Assembly (NCBI RefSeq): GCF_029227915.1
Contig: NC_079882.1
Span: 8,492,001-8,556,000, forward strand
Direction of reading: 5' to 3'
DNA: 64,000 nt
Source: Hydractinia symbiolongicarpus
Taxonomy: Eukaryota; Cnidaria; Hydrozoa; Anthoathecata; Hydractiniidae
The notes under the pieces were generated by a model that made no database searches, was not told where the DNA came from, and saw nothing but the letters and a program-made list of their open reading frames with translations. Below, piece by piece: positions 10,103 through 22,624 of the stretch. A program made the position numbers and the translations under genes. The first letter of the stretch is position 1, and every line of letters begins with the position of its first letter.

Positions 10103-10217
10103 ATTTGTCCGATTAAGGTACTCTTAGTGTAGAACTACCATAAGAAAAGTAGTGATGATCCACATTTCGCATAAAAAGCCTTATAAACGCAGAACTTTAA
10201 AATGAACATGGTAGGTT

Positions 10218-10223
10218 TTTATT
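10218..10223 (-). terminator. Candidate CNOT2 polyadenylation signal
   Basis: AATAAA on the minus strand, about 660 bases after the CNOT2 stop. The 3' UTR would occupy 10200-10880, directly beside the transposon right end. Confidence 0.4.
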
Positions 10224-10880
10224 TAGTAAACATTAACGCAGTGTCATACCTAGGCAAAATATTAAAATTGAAAACAAATTTTGTTGGCTGTCCTTATTAC
10301 ACTGGCGCAACGGCGTAGAAATTGACATAAGATCGGATGTAAGGCAAAGGTAGTTAAATTATAAGGACATTGTTCAATGCCCCGAAAAAACGTAGCTTTA
10401 GTAAAATATAGTGCAAAGCATGAACTGATGCACAAGAATTGAAAGCACAAATAAATTTGTTCCATGAAAGTCATTTTCAATTCTATTTCGTCACACGAAC
10501 TAAACTTTGAACGTTAAAATTCGACATAGATACCATCATAAAAACATGCACGGCTTTCGGTAGAATATTGAGACTCAACCCAACACTATTCTAAAGCAAC
10601 ATCAACAAAACGATAAAGAGAGCAATGTAGCTTGACATCTAATGCTAAAAAAATGACAACAAATGTAATAAAAGTTCTCATATATTCATATTTGCATCTC
10701 CACATTCCCAAGATGGCGAACTAGAACTACAAAAACATGGTAAAGCAACGTCTAGAACATAACTCTTTAGTGTCTTATTCATACATTGTTTCATTGAGCG
10801 CTCTATATTGTGCAACACACGTCCAGTACATACGCACACAACAAACATGATCTGATACTGATGGATAAATGATGGGAAAT

Positions 10881-13800
10881 CTACGCAATCTGTTGCTGCT
10901 GTTGTTGCTGTTGTTGTTGTTGTTGTTGCAACGCTTGCGCAGTAGGCTTTTCTTCCAACCTTTCATATTCAACGTGAAATTCTTTCGGTACCTTTCTCCA
11001 ACCTTGAGGATCAAAATAGTAATAAGTCCCCCTTTCGTAGGTATTCGTTTTAATTTGCGGCTCCATACCAGGAAACCTGGTTATCCATACACGTTCATCT
11101 TTATGATATCTCCAATCCCTCGCATATCTAAAAAACAAAAAAAACATAGAAGCCAATGCAAATACCTTGTTTAGATACTCTAGAATAATGATTCGGCAAT
11201 ACATACAATTCAGCCGCAGCAGCTAATTGAAGAATATCGCCGCAATTCGTATAGTAAAGATAAAAAAGCAGGTCTTCTCCATATCTTCCGAGTTTGATGG
11301 GCGCCAGTTTGTCGCGAATGTAAGAACTAATTAGATATTCTTGGGGAGCGTAAAAATCTAAAAATAATAATAAAATGCTGAGTGATGAATGAAAATCGAT
11401 TTCTATAGATCCAGGGAAGGAGGGAGGGGTTGGGAAGGAGGAAGGGGTTGGGAAGGAAGAAGGGGTTGGGAAGGAGGAAGGGGTTGGGAAGGAGGAAGGG
11501 GCAAATTAAGCTTTGTACTTCAGCAACTATAAAATTTAGGCTTTTTTAAAAAAAATGAGTAAACTTGTGTTAACCCAAATTCATGAGAGTTGTGAACGTC
11601 TTTTAGTGTTAAAATTGTCGAAAAAATAAGCAACTTTTGATTGCTGGGCAAAAACGAAGTGTACGCATTCTTTTGGAAATTGTAATGCTTGCGGCGTAGA
11701 ACGAACAGTAATGTAAAAATGTAACTTTAAAGGCACTACTACCAATCCCCCAGCATCAAAACATGTTTAAAAATTATATAAAACACCTACCTATTTCGTG
11801 AGGCTTACAAGTAGAATCGGAGAAAGGCGAGCCGAATGTATGATAAAGACTCCTAAGAAAAAAAACAAAATTTGGTAAAAACTCTCACAAACCAGCCAAG
11901 TGGTGAAAACGGTCTCAAAAAAAATCAAATTCTTAAAACGACTTACTCGGTGGAGTTTAAGTTTAAACCCAGGGTCGTCAAATCACTATAACAGAAAAAC
12001 AAAATCAAAACATCACTGACGCAGTAAGCAGCATGACGTTTTTAGTTTTAAGACGAAAACCAGAAACATGGTGGCATACCTTCCCAGAGCTAGCGTTACA
12101 AGATTAGGTTCGGTTTCTGCTGCTCGTATAAACGTTAGTAGTCCAATCATACCGAACTGATCGGTGACCATGCCAGACGGTATATTAGTGATAACTCCTA
12201 AACAGAGCATACAAAGTTATTACATCGAACACAATGAGAAAAAATACAGATTTACGCCGGCGTTACCTGATGAATTCGTTTGGATACCAGAAATTGGATT
12301 TCTGGGTTTTTTATCAACGTTTAGTCTAAATCACAACGTAACAAAATATAAGATTACTACCAATCATATCTATCTATCCGGATTTACCGGATATTTCATA
12401 CTTTGAAGTCTTCAAACTAGTCGAAATATGATCAAAGATCGTTACGGACGCATACACATACAAATGATATACCTTCCATCTTTTAATATTTGTTCGTAAG
12501 AAGATCCCAAAGCTAAAATTTAAAATGCAAACATTAACTCCGTTGTCATTAACAGCGTTGGATACTTTAAGAGAATAAAGTGTTTGTTGAAGTACACACA
12601 TAAAATTTGGATGAACAATATTAAAAAAGTAAAATTATTTACAGTAGGTATCACTACCAATCTCTTTGCTGTCATGTAACAGATGGGTGTGACTTTGAGG
12701 ACTAATACCACCTAGCACACCACCGACACCACCCAAACCACTGTCTCCTGCCATTTGTTGCGAATTTGTACCAGGTAATGCTGGAAAATCTTCACTTTGA
12801 ATTTGGAATTCTTGGTTTCCATCCAAACTTTTGTTTCCGGTTGACATCACGAATGAAAAGGAGTTTTGACCTGAAAATTGGAATCAATTATTATTATAGA
12901 ATCAAAAGAAGTTACAATAGACAAGTCATCAAGTAATTTAACGTAATTACCTGGCCTTGAAGATTGAGAATTCCCCGCCCTGTTCGCCAATGCAGGGAAG
13001 TCAGCATCGAAAGCCGTACCAATAGGTGCCAGTCCAACGCCAGTACTGCTGGAACCACCGAACGCCCCAGATCCGTCAAGACCAACAGAACCGATTGATG
13101 ACGGTAGCATTGAATTAAGCAGGTTCTAAACATAAAATCACACGTTTAACAGTTTCCGAAAGTTGACAAGAATGAATAAAAAAAGGCCTTGTTGAAACCA
13201 ACCTGTGCTATGCTACTCGTATTCACATTTTTGTGAAATTGACCACCAATAAAGCCATGGAGGTTGCTTGCATTTGTGTTTGATATAGATGAGTTGGTTA
13301 AAGCAAGAGAAGAAGATAAAGGCAATATTGATGACTTCGGCAGTTGGTTACTCAGCTTGGAATTCATACTTAACCCTGGCGAAGGAGTAGGCGATGAATG
13401 TCCCTGCATTGATAATGATGGAAGCTGGCCAATAACTCCGCGCTGTTGCTGTTGTTGAATCTGTTGTTGTTGCTGTTGAGACATCGATAAAAGACCACTG
13501 CGTCTATAAATATAATAAACAAGCCCATGGATTATTTATTGTTACACACAACCCTGGACGTAATATGTTGGAAAAGCAGGCGAAATTTTAAAGATCGCAA
13601 CCACGAGCAATTAAGAACGCCGTTTCTATCTAAACAACACGCACTCCAAACTTGTCATTGTTTACTAACCAATGTTCACAGCAGACTTTAGGATCTTAAA
13701 TTATTTGGTTGGATCTAAAATTTTAATTTGCTGACGTTAGCACGCCCAGATTTTATATTATATAGAACATTTCCGAGTTGTCACGCGGATAGTTCCATAA

Positions 13801-16332
13801 TGTGAACATTGTGAAAAGTGCAGCTAGCGTATTTTCGATGTTGCTTACTAGTAAAACTTTTGCTGCAGAGAGCATTGGCAAAGTGATGCTGTTTGGTTTA
13901 AAACCCAAAACCTAAAAATGATTCAAAAAGGGTTTGAAAACTTTTCTTGTCCTTGCTCGAAAAACAGACAAAAGCATATAAAAAACTACTTCAACTCACG
14001 GTGATGATTGCCCTGATAATGGTTTTAAGCTTTGTGGAAAGTTGGTCTGGATGTCAGAAGTACCAGTCATGTTTGAAAATGACGGAGTTGACATGCTTCT
14101 TGAAAACTAAAGAAAAGAGTAAAAACAGACAGTATTAACATATGGTACAAGGTGAATTGCTCTTGCCACGAAAAGGCCTGGCATGTATTCAACACCTACT
14201 TGTAATAATGAACTGTTTGTATTCATATTCGATCTGGACGATGACGACATATTTGAGAAACCTCCACCAACAGTACTTCCGAATCCTTGTTGAAAACCAA
14301 CACCTACATGAAAACATAAGATTACATCCTATTTGGAGAAACACTTTAGGAGAAAAGGATAGAATTGCACCACATATTAACTGCCCCTTAATAAGTGTGA
14401 TACACAATCAACTGCTCTGGATACATAATCAACTGCACGTTCGTTTTCGAGAATACTTTTTTTTATATCTATTGTACAAAACCTGTGCCACTTTAACAAC
14501 ATTGAGAGTTAGTTGTTTTAACAACAAATAGATTAATAAAATAATAAGCATATACACTTGTATATTCACTGTAATATTCTAATTGGTGTTTTTACCTTTA
14601 TTTACATTTGTATTTCCTATCGAGGTTCGATTCCAGAGATCAGAATTAGATTCTAAAAATCAATTTTAAAAATGCATGATCAGATGAATAAGAATAACAG
14701 GTGTCAATTTTCAGTGTTTTAAAGATGAAATAATTGAGAGCTTTAACAGTTTTAAAGAATTATATATGTAGCAGATTATCTGGCAGTCCTGAGTTCTTTC
14801 GTACCTGCTTGACTCCAACCAGAGCCCCAATTGGGAGAAGCAGAACGATCTACTTGTTCCTTATTTCTACTAAATCCTAAAATAAAAAATAAAAAAAATT
14901 GTAAATATATTTTTGCAATCTTAGATTTTAAATTCAAAAAATATAAAGTTGGCATAAAAAACACGGCTAAATATTTGATAATGGCAAACCTACCAGCATT
15001 ACTGTTGCTGTTTAAGATGCTTCCGCTATTCCCATATAGATTCAGATTTGACATTTGGTTTGTTACCTAAAATAAACACAAAAACATCAACAATACAATT
15101 GCACAACCTTAAGAACAATGTACACCATAAAAAAGAATTTTTAATAATTTTTTTAAAGCTATAATTGATCTCTTACCAAAATAAAGAACATCATATTCCA
15201 ATTTTAAATTTTACAACTAAAGATTAAAAACGATTTTAAATATCAAACAAAAATGTCTTACGTTCATATCTGTGCTATTGCTTCTCTGCATAAATGTTTT
15301 GCCATATAAAAAATCAACATCATTAGACTCATCCTTTTTGTTTCCAAAAAAACCCATTTTACTTTGATCACTTAAGTTGTTACCAAAACCAGAGCCGATG
15401 GGGTGATTTCTGTTCGCTCCACCTACAAATAATTCAAGGTTAATGTAATAACCCTACTACGCACCCACGAAATGAACTATTGATGGCAAATTAGACAACA
15501 AATGAGCCTTAAAAGACATTTGATTGCAAAAAAATATGTGATGAATTAAAATACTGAATGTAAAAATTCTTGAATATTACAAACAGACTTGTTATTGTGA
15601 AATGTTTCCAGTAAATAAAATTCCTAAAAATTAATGCCATTAGCATGATGGTGTTTTAATTGGTTTGAAAATTAGTTTGCTGCTAACAAGAAGGACCCAC
15701 ATTTTCACGTCGCTTCAAAATGAATTTTTGATGTAAAATTAAAACAAATTAAATTTTGCAGGTCCAAATCCATTTCACCATCCAATTCACAATTGGGAAC
15801 CTCAGTTAGTCTCCTGGGGAACAGTCAATGATCAGCCAAAAGAAAAATTTCAAAATTCTGTTACCTCAGATGCAAAGTAACAGTTTATAAATACTTGTGC
15901 TGATCATAAATCAAAGTAGCAAACAATAACTTACATGGGCAACAATTCAAGATATAAAGAATCGAACCACACGTAGTGCAACCACGTATAAAAAGTCAAT
16001 GAAGTTAGTACTGGTTAGTAAAAGATAATTAACTCATCAGAAAAAAATAGATGCTTGATGGGAAAGTTAACTAGTATTTTCAATACGAAAACAGAAAAAA
16101 AAGACTAGTCAACACTCTGAGAAAAACAGATACTTACTTGGAGATAATTCTTGTGGTTTTCTTCCAAGGTTTGGGTATCTAAAATGTTACAGTACATGAA
16201 ATGTGTTTTTATAATGCTAGTTGCAAAAGCCTCTAAAGCTGAAATACAGAATATACTGAAACACTAATAATGAAGTTGAACTTACGGATTAATTCCAAAC
16301 TGATTCTCAAATCCCCCACGGCCTAACGCCAT
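10881..16332 (-). CDS. CNOT2: CCR4-NOT transcription complex subunit 2
   Basis: Complete gene, 16 coding exons, all borders GT-AG with consistent phase, 1968 nt (655 aa plus stop). In transcript order: 16332-16286, 16178-16138, 15422-15262, 15066-14994, 14876-14805, 14652-14596, 14303-14200, 14106-14000, 13503-13203, 13125-12951, 12870-12658, 12197-12080, 11985-11947, 11852-11791, 11357-11207, 11127-10881. The N-terminal two thirds are low-complexity Ser/Asn/Gly/Gln with two conserved short motifs, DADFPALANR and SEDFPALPG. From about residue 451 comes the NOT2/3/5 domain: NIPSGMVTDQFGMIGLL, SDLTTLGLNLNS, LGRYGEDLLFYLYY, DWRYHKDERVWITR, TNTYERGTYYYFD. The protein is a core subunit of the CCR4-NOT mRNA deadenylase, scaffolding with CNOT1 and CNOT3. 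The end differs from vertebrate CNOT2 in a polyglutamine run. No lesion is seen. Confidence 0.97.
11413..11501. repeat. G-rich 18-bp minisatellite in a CNOT2 intron
   Basis: About five units of GGGTTGGGAAGGAGGAAG on the plus strand, in the intron between coding exons 11852-11791 and 11357-11207. The G tracts could form a G-quadruplex on the template strand; the transcript would be C-rich. Confidence 0.85.
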
Positions 16333-16440
16333 TCTGTTACACTACAAGGACACCACCTAAAATATGATAAATGTTTATATTAAATCTTTAAGAAAAACAC
16401 ATCACTTTGTATAAGTAAATACAAACCTGCACAATGCCTC
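16333..16440 (-). other. CNOT2 5' UTR with one likely intron
   Basis: On the minus strand an acceptor TATTTTAG precedes GTGGTGTCC about 25 bases before the ATG. A donor GCAG|GTTTGT lies at 16427/16426, so a non-coding first exon probably ends at 16427. Start site not determined. Confidence 0.45.
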
Positions 16441-19114
16441 GGGTAATAACGAATGCTCTCACACAATCATAGTTTTATATGACATACATCATACTTGATA
16501 GTGTTAAATAATCTACATGATGTATGACGTAAAGGTACATATAATCATATTTTTTAAAGACAGTACATGTTCTATCTTTCATATGATTGTATGTTTGTTT
16601 TTGTATGTTGCAATAGTAAACAAATCAAAATTGTCACGCCAATGCCGAAAAGTAGAAAATGCTTAAAAAATCATGACTATGTAACAGTGAGGTTCATGCA
16701 AGAGGCCAAAGGCTATATTTCCCTGTAAAGACATCCTAATAAGGGTTAATGATTCATTTATTACTATAAAAACAAATATTAACACTAGATTATGTAAGTT
16801 TAATGAAATAAGAAACTTGTATCTATTGAAACGGTAAAAAAATCCATACCAAAAATGCAGGGGTAGTAATACATTGTGTTGTCCTAAAGGTAACCCGAGG
16901 TATTAATGATGTTAGACTTATATTATAGAGCTTAAAAAGTTTGTTAACAAGTCTTTTAAATTTTTTTAAGAGCTCTTTTTGTTCTCAAGATATTCACATT
17001 TAAAGAATTTCACATTTAATTATGTTGCATAAATTATGATGTCATATTTAAGTAATAATACCAAATTTTGACATTTTCTGTAATGAGAAATTACTGTTTG
17101 AGAGCTTGGTATGCCCAGAACATGAAATTTCATATACTGTCTTTTTCCTGTAAAATATTTTTTAAAATAAATATTCTGATTTATAAGCTTAAGGTATAAG
17201 TAAGTAGGATATAAAAATAAATTCATGTATCTAGATTCATGTATCGTTAATGGACATTACAGTAAAGAAGACAGATGGACAGAATATGGCAGTTTGCCAT
17301 CTTGCTGATGAACTGTACGTGAAATTAAGCTGTTTCACGTTGTTAAGAAAACCTCAGTGGTTTTTGTTATTTTAAAATTTATTTGCAAAAATGTTATTTT
17401 TTGACATAAATGCTTCCTGATTCTTGAAAAAAATGCATAGTTATTTATTTATAGCTTTGTTTGCATTAGTATATGGTTGCTTTCACTTTCTCTTTGTAAG
17501 GTCGCTATTTAAATCGATGGTTGCTGTTCTTCTACGATTCCCCTTATTGCTGTTGTTGCAACTGCCGTCCTCTTTGCATAAGGTGGCTAATCCTGTCAAC
17601 AGGTATTGACAAAATTTTTATAGTCCCTAGCTATGCAGCCCTATGCAGACTAACATTTTTTGTGAGTGAGTAATTTGTTATTCCAGCTGCCATTATGAAC
17701 TGCTGTTTTTATGGTAAAACCTTCATAAATTTAAGAGCGGCTTTAAGGATCTCTTTCTTTTCCGGCTTCAAATCTTCAATATTTTTACACACTGGTTAAT
17801 CTTCGCCAACCGGCTACATTTTAAAGTGCATTTGTCTGTAAGTTTCTTTTTACTTAAGATTTCTACTGTAAAGATTTGACAGTGAAAAGTTCATGATTTA
17901 CCCCACCCGAAAGCGAGAGCACAGAACAATATCATGTGACAAGCCGTCTGCAAGAACAACATTTTCATTTGAGTGTTTTGAACCTTGGTATGTTCGTGGA
18001 ATTAGTGTTATGCGAATAAAGTAATTTTTAAAATTATAACCATTGTCAACTCTAATGTTAAAGGTTATCATCACTTTAGCTATATTCGGCAATTCGGTTT
18101 GACGTCATAGCAATTTTTTTGGAGGTGAAAAATCTCCGTATTTTAGGTGAGGAGAATGCAGAGCTAGACACATTTTAGAGTTTTAAGAACAATGTAGGAA
18201 GTTTGAGCAGAGATCATTTTTTGGAGCAAAATCTGGATAGTTAAGCATCATTTCCAAACAGATTTTTATTGTGGTTACCTTTTGTTAGCTAATTATTCTT
18301 CCATTTCCACTTTTTTAGCATTCTTCCCCCTGTGAACTAGGTTTGTTTTTACCCTGTAAAATCTTAAAAATGGCGGATGTAGCACAAATGTGATTGGCAA
18401 TTAAGCAAAATGTCAATTATCACTACGGCAACAAAGCTGAACCAGATCGCTGAATAGTGTCTAGAAAGCACAAGCAAGAAGAGTGCATACTCAAGGAAGA
18501 GTTTCATTGTGACGTGTGTTGTTTATAATCCCCGGACCTTTTACGCAAATCAACAGGCAAAATAATACAGGCCGTAAGCAGTGGACCAGTCCATTCCAAA
18601 CTTTATTTTTAGGTAGAGGCATCCTTTGATTTTGAAATTAAAATATAGTTTGCATATAGTTTAGATTTTAAACATACAGGTGACTTGCTATTTTGATAAA
18701 TTTTTTGTTTTTGTTTTTTGGCAGGCAAAATAAAGCAATTCAATTGACTAATAATTTTTTTAGAAGATCTGATTAGTTAAAAACATATTTGCCTGCTGAA
18801 AAAATGTAAACAAAGCTTATAGCAAGTCAAATATAGTTATCAGTAAAAAAATGCTAGTGGCTATGGTAAAAAAGTTTTTAACCATAATTTAACTTTCTTT
18901 AAATAGGGCCTTTTTTTAGCCTGTCAATTTATGAGGGTGCTGATAAGCCGCATACACCGTAAAAAGTGTGGGAGCTTTCCGCGTTTCAAAAAAAATTCAA
19001 GTATTTGCCCGATAAAACCCCCATAGACCCGAACAATGCCCCCCAAAAAAAGAAAAATAATCAAAGATTCACCACCAATGATTCAAAAAACTATAAAAAT
19101 TAAATTAAAATTAC
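16441..19114. other. Gene-free stretch
   Basis: AT-rich sequence upstream of CNOT2. An imperfect palindrome (CATACATCAT ... ATGATGTATG) lies at about 16484-16530. No other coding or structural feature is supported. Confidence 0.5.
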
Positions 19115-20469
19115 TACCAAATTTTCCGGTATATAACCTGCACATTGTATAACCCACAGCTCAGCTTTTTTATGGAGTTATAAACTAGATGCTATCAGAT
19201 AGCCCGCACCTTCGTATAACCCGCATAAAATTTCGATCGATGTCTTTTACTTACCCGCACCTTTGCATAACCTGCATCGTGTTTAGAAAAAAATTTCAGT
19301 ATTTTTACTTCCCTAATCATTTTATTTCTAATCATTTTATAAACATGTGCGTATGTTCTGTTTTTTTCATGATGGAGACAAGTGGGGGACGCTCAAACTC
19401 GTGAACCCCAAGCAGGAGAACCGAGTGTCTGAACTAGCGAGTGTCTGAACTAGCGACTCTCTCAGTCTTAGCTTCCTTGTCTCCGATTGCCGAAATAATA
19501 ATGAATTAAAATTAATTTGACAATGCTGTTTTCCTTTTATTTGTAAACATTAGTTTTAGCCAATAATAACTCTTGCTTCCTGTGATTAAACAAACAAACA
19601 AATAAAAAAATAAAAAACCCATACTATCAGGTTATAAATCTAAAGTAAAATTTCTGTTTTTAATGTGTATTTAAGTTTTTTTCGCATAAAAATAAACAAC
19701 ATAATAACTATCACAGATTGTCTATAACAGCGATGTACAAAACGTTCTTTTCTAATGTTTATAGAATTTTGTTATCTATTTATATCTCAGCAATCACAGT
19801 GTGCATGATAAAATAATGGCAGCAATGAGGAGGAGATAGTTGCGTGTGTCTTATCAATTGTATTTTATATATATTTTTGATATTTTCAGTGGCCACCTGT
19901 TGCTCGAAGGTAGCAAAGATAAAAAAGAAAATTATTATCTATACTTTAATTTTAACATTTTTCAATATTTTTAACAGGAATTAATAATTAAGTCCTGGGC
20001 ACTAGGTTGTGAAATATGTGTCAATTAAACCTAAAAATGATACCTGCTATATTGCTCTATTACCAGAAGCAAATCATTTCAATGTGCTCAATGTGATTGC
20101 AAAAATATAAATAGATTAGAATTACATTCAACACAAAAGAAAAATGATCTCCAGAATTGTGTTTCTGAGAGAGTGTTCGTAATATTAGCACTAGCAAGAA
20201 ATAGAAATTTAAAGCAATTTCACTGTGTGAAAAAATTAAATCACGTAGTTAAAGTAAGATTTTGTAGATATAGGATCGCGCATGCAGTTATATTAATGTA
20301 CGCATTTTAACCCGTTGGTACTATTTTCTTCATTGAATGTATAAACTTTAAATTTCACAATAAATGACAGAAAATATAAAAGTTATCACATAAACCGCAC
20401 CACATTATAACTGTATAAGTCGTAAAAATCAACTTATAACCCGCGGGTTATATATCGGAAAATACGGTA
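19115..20469. mobile_element. Non-autonomous TIR element, about 1.35 kb
   Basis: Left end TACCAAATTTTCCGGTATAT. The right end read inward on the minus strand is TACCGTATTTTCCGATATAT. After the TA, 21 of 25 terminal positions agree, continuing into ATAACC-GC. The outer TA could be the target duplication. Subterminal CCCGCACCTT-CATAACC motifs recur at 19200-19270. No transposase reading frame is seen inside. Confidence 0.75.
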
Positions 20470-21235
20470 TGGTAGCGAAGTTTTTAAAAAACTGTTTTTG
20501 CTGGTTTTTGATAAGATTTACTTGATAAATAACTGATATATAAACTTTATAAAGTCCTTTCTCTTCAAGCGCCTACTTCCAACTGTCGCCCACATGGTAT
20601 GTTACAAGAAATTGCATTTCGGAAATGCTCTGGGCGAGTTCGGGTGATTTCGGGAAAGTATCCGCGGTTTCGGAAGACAACCACCAATTTTTGCGGGGAG
20701 AAGCGGAGGGCGCATCAGCGCCAGGAGCGTAGCGGAGCCCATTTCCTCATTAAATAAGCCAAATATAAAAGAAAAAGGAAGTACGGTTGAGAGTATATAG
20801 GATTTCTATACGATTTCCGCGCCTCGTCCCCCTATACATCAAAAATATCCAAAATTCGGCCGTTTTTGAGTCAGTTTCCCAGCGATTTAATATGGTCATT
20901 CTTAATTACATTTTTTAGTAAGCGAGACAATATGTTTTTAGCACGGCGATGGAGTTTTTGTTGTGTTTTAACCAAGCGTAAATAGTGCTGTTTCCAGTTG
21001 AGATTAAGTTTGCCTACAATTTTTAGCCACGTGATACACATATTAATTTCACTAATATCACATGACTTTTTTCGCGGACACATAGCACCTCAAACTCAAA
21101 CTTTCGTTAATCTAAGCTATATCGCAACTGACGGAAGGGCTTGTTCAAGAAAACGAAGAAAGGGTATGTTTTTAGCTACCTAGTATATCACTATTCCTTT
21201 ACATGTAATGAACTCTTTCTTATTCTCACTCACAC
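20470..21235. other. Gene-free stretch with a GC-rich block
   Basis: A short GC-rich patch at about 20630-20760 contrasts with its AT-rich surroundings. No product is recognised on either strand. Confidence 0.4.
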
Positions 21236-21420
21236 TTAAGGCTAGCTAGCATAAAACTACTGACTGAGCTGGCTGGCATAAAATAGAGCAATAGAACAAA
21301 CATATAACATATACAGCTAGCATAAAACTGGCTACAGAGCTAGCATAAATTTAACTACTTAGCTGGCATAAAATTAGCTAATTAGGCTAGCATAAAATTA
21401 TCTACATAGCTAGCATAGAA
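21236..21420. repeat. Degenerate tandem repeat (GCTAGCATAAAA type)
   Basis: At least six copies of GCTAGCATAAAA or GCTGGCATAAAA at intervals of about 25-40 bp. Related AGCTAGCTA patches recur near 22990-23090 and 45310-45370. Confidence 0.7.
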
Positions 21421-22040
21421 AAATTCTTTTGGACAGATTTTCAATGAGATAGGCCACCTAGCTTATACTTATGACACAGTATATAAGTGATATAATTCTA
21501 CTCTGATTAGGAATGTCCCATTACATAACTTGTTCTAGCGACAATCCACAATCGTCCAATTTTAGACCAAAGTTCAAGGGCAAAAAATGTTTAGCGAAAT
21601 CAGCAAAAGTACATACCTATATATAATTCTACAGATACTTCCCTTCCCACTTACGAGGTCAAGTTGGGAACTTTATAACGTTGAATGTTATAGAGGGGGT
21701 GAGAGCCATATTTTTTTGAATGATTGTAGCTATAATGTAGGAACATCACAAAAGAAGCGGTGTAGTATACATTGCCACGTTATAGATCAGGAAATTAACT
21801 TTTTTAACCCTGCCGGTGAGCATACACCAGTGTGGATTAAGTGACAAATGGAAATTATTTCTATATTGACATCTATATTTTTTATTAAGCCATTTTAAAT
21901 TCTGACAAGTGGTTCTTGTGCAATCGTCAACATGTATTGAAAATCTTTAAATATCTATATATATCGCATTCATTTTTTGACAGAAATTATTTCTATATCA
22001 AATAACCTTTTTTTACATCAACGTCTACATTTTCTGTTAC

Positions 22041-22479
22041 AGGGAGCGTTCACATATTACGTAATCAAGTAGGGGGGAGGGGGGTCAACTAAAATCAGCC
22101 AAAGTGGTTTAATAACATAAGCAAATCAAAAAAAAATAACAGCATATTTTATCAAGAGTGTGAAACATATCAATTATATCTAAAACGTTTGTATTGGCCT
22201 TATTCTATATCTTAAATGTAAAATATAAAAGTAAAATATAAAACTGTAAATATTTAAAACTTTTGTAGGGTCTGGTATAAATACTAGCATCTGTTTTAAG
22301 ACAAACAGTATTTGTTTTCATTCAAACTAATTCTTTACGGATTTTTTTTAGGGGGGGTTAAGTAGATGATGACGTAATTTTGGGAGGGGAGTCAACCAAA
22401 TGATTACGACTGATTACATGGGGGTGGGAGGAGTAGAAAATAGGCAAAAAATTGATTACGTAATATGTGAACGCTCACT
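22041..22479. mobile_element. MITE with about 28-bp terminal inverted repeats
   Basis: Left end AGGGAGCGTTCACATATTAC continuing GTAATCAA. The right end read inward is AGTGAGCGTTCACATATTAC continuing GTAATCAA. G-rich subterminal stretches flank both inner sides (GGGGGGAGGGGGGTCAAC on the left, a GGGAGGGGAGTCAACC near 22385). Target duplication unclear, superfamily not assigned. Confidence 0.8.
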
Positions 22480-22556
22480 TAAAAAGGTTATTTAACTAGA
22501 CGTTACTGTTAAGTTCTTGTTATGATGTGCAACTGTAAAATTATGCACGCATTTAT

Positions 22557-22624
22557 CCCCTGTTGGTCTAATGGTTAAGACACTCTTGCAAATGAGAGAT
22601 TTAGGTTCGAATCCTAAACAGGGC
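22557..22624 (+). tRNA. tRNA-like sequence (tRNA relic or SINE head)
   Basis: 68 nt. Acceptor CCCCTGT pairs imperfectly with ACAGGG(C). The D arm GTCT-AATGGTTA-AGAC and the T arm TTAGG-TTCGAAT-CCTAA are perfect, giving good A and B boxes. The anticodon arm is CTCTT / GAGAG with a six-base loop (GCAAAT) and the variable loop is one or two bases short, so this is not a normal functional tRNA and the anticodon cannot be assigned (a GCA triplet is present). Confidence 0.4.

Larger units (their letters stand above)
6739..10118. mobile_element. pogo/Tigger-like DNA transposon carrying HIRAN and DDE transposase genes
   Basis: About 3.4 kb. The left end reads TA-CTGAATCGG (6737-6747). The right end, read inward on the minus strand, is TA-CCTTAATCGG (10120-10109). 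Counting the TA, 10 of 13 positions of GTTACTGAATCGG and GTACCTTAATCGG agree. A flanking TA on each side fits the TA target duplication of the Tc1/mariner/pogo superfamily. Arrays of a 20-bp core (CGCGAAATTAAATCCTCGCG) sit inside each end: three on the left, four on the right. Inside are two divergent genes, HIRAN (-) and transposase (+). The transposase has an early stop, so this copy looks non-autonomous. Exact termini are inferred. Confidence 0.7.

Noticed and set aside
14142-14531. Plus-strand 129-codon open frame in CNOT2
   Set aside because: It is antisense to a coding exon (14303-14200) and intron of CNOT2, with no domain of its own.
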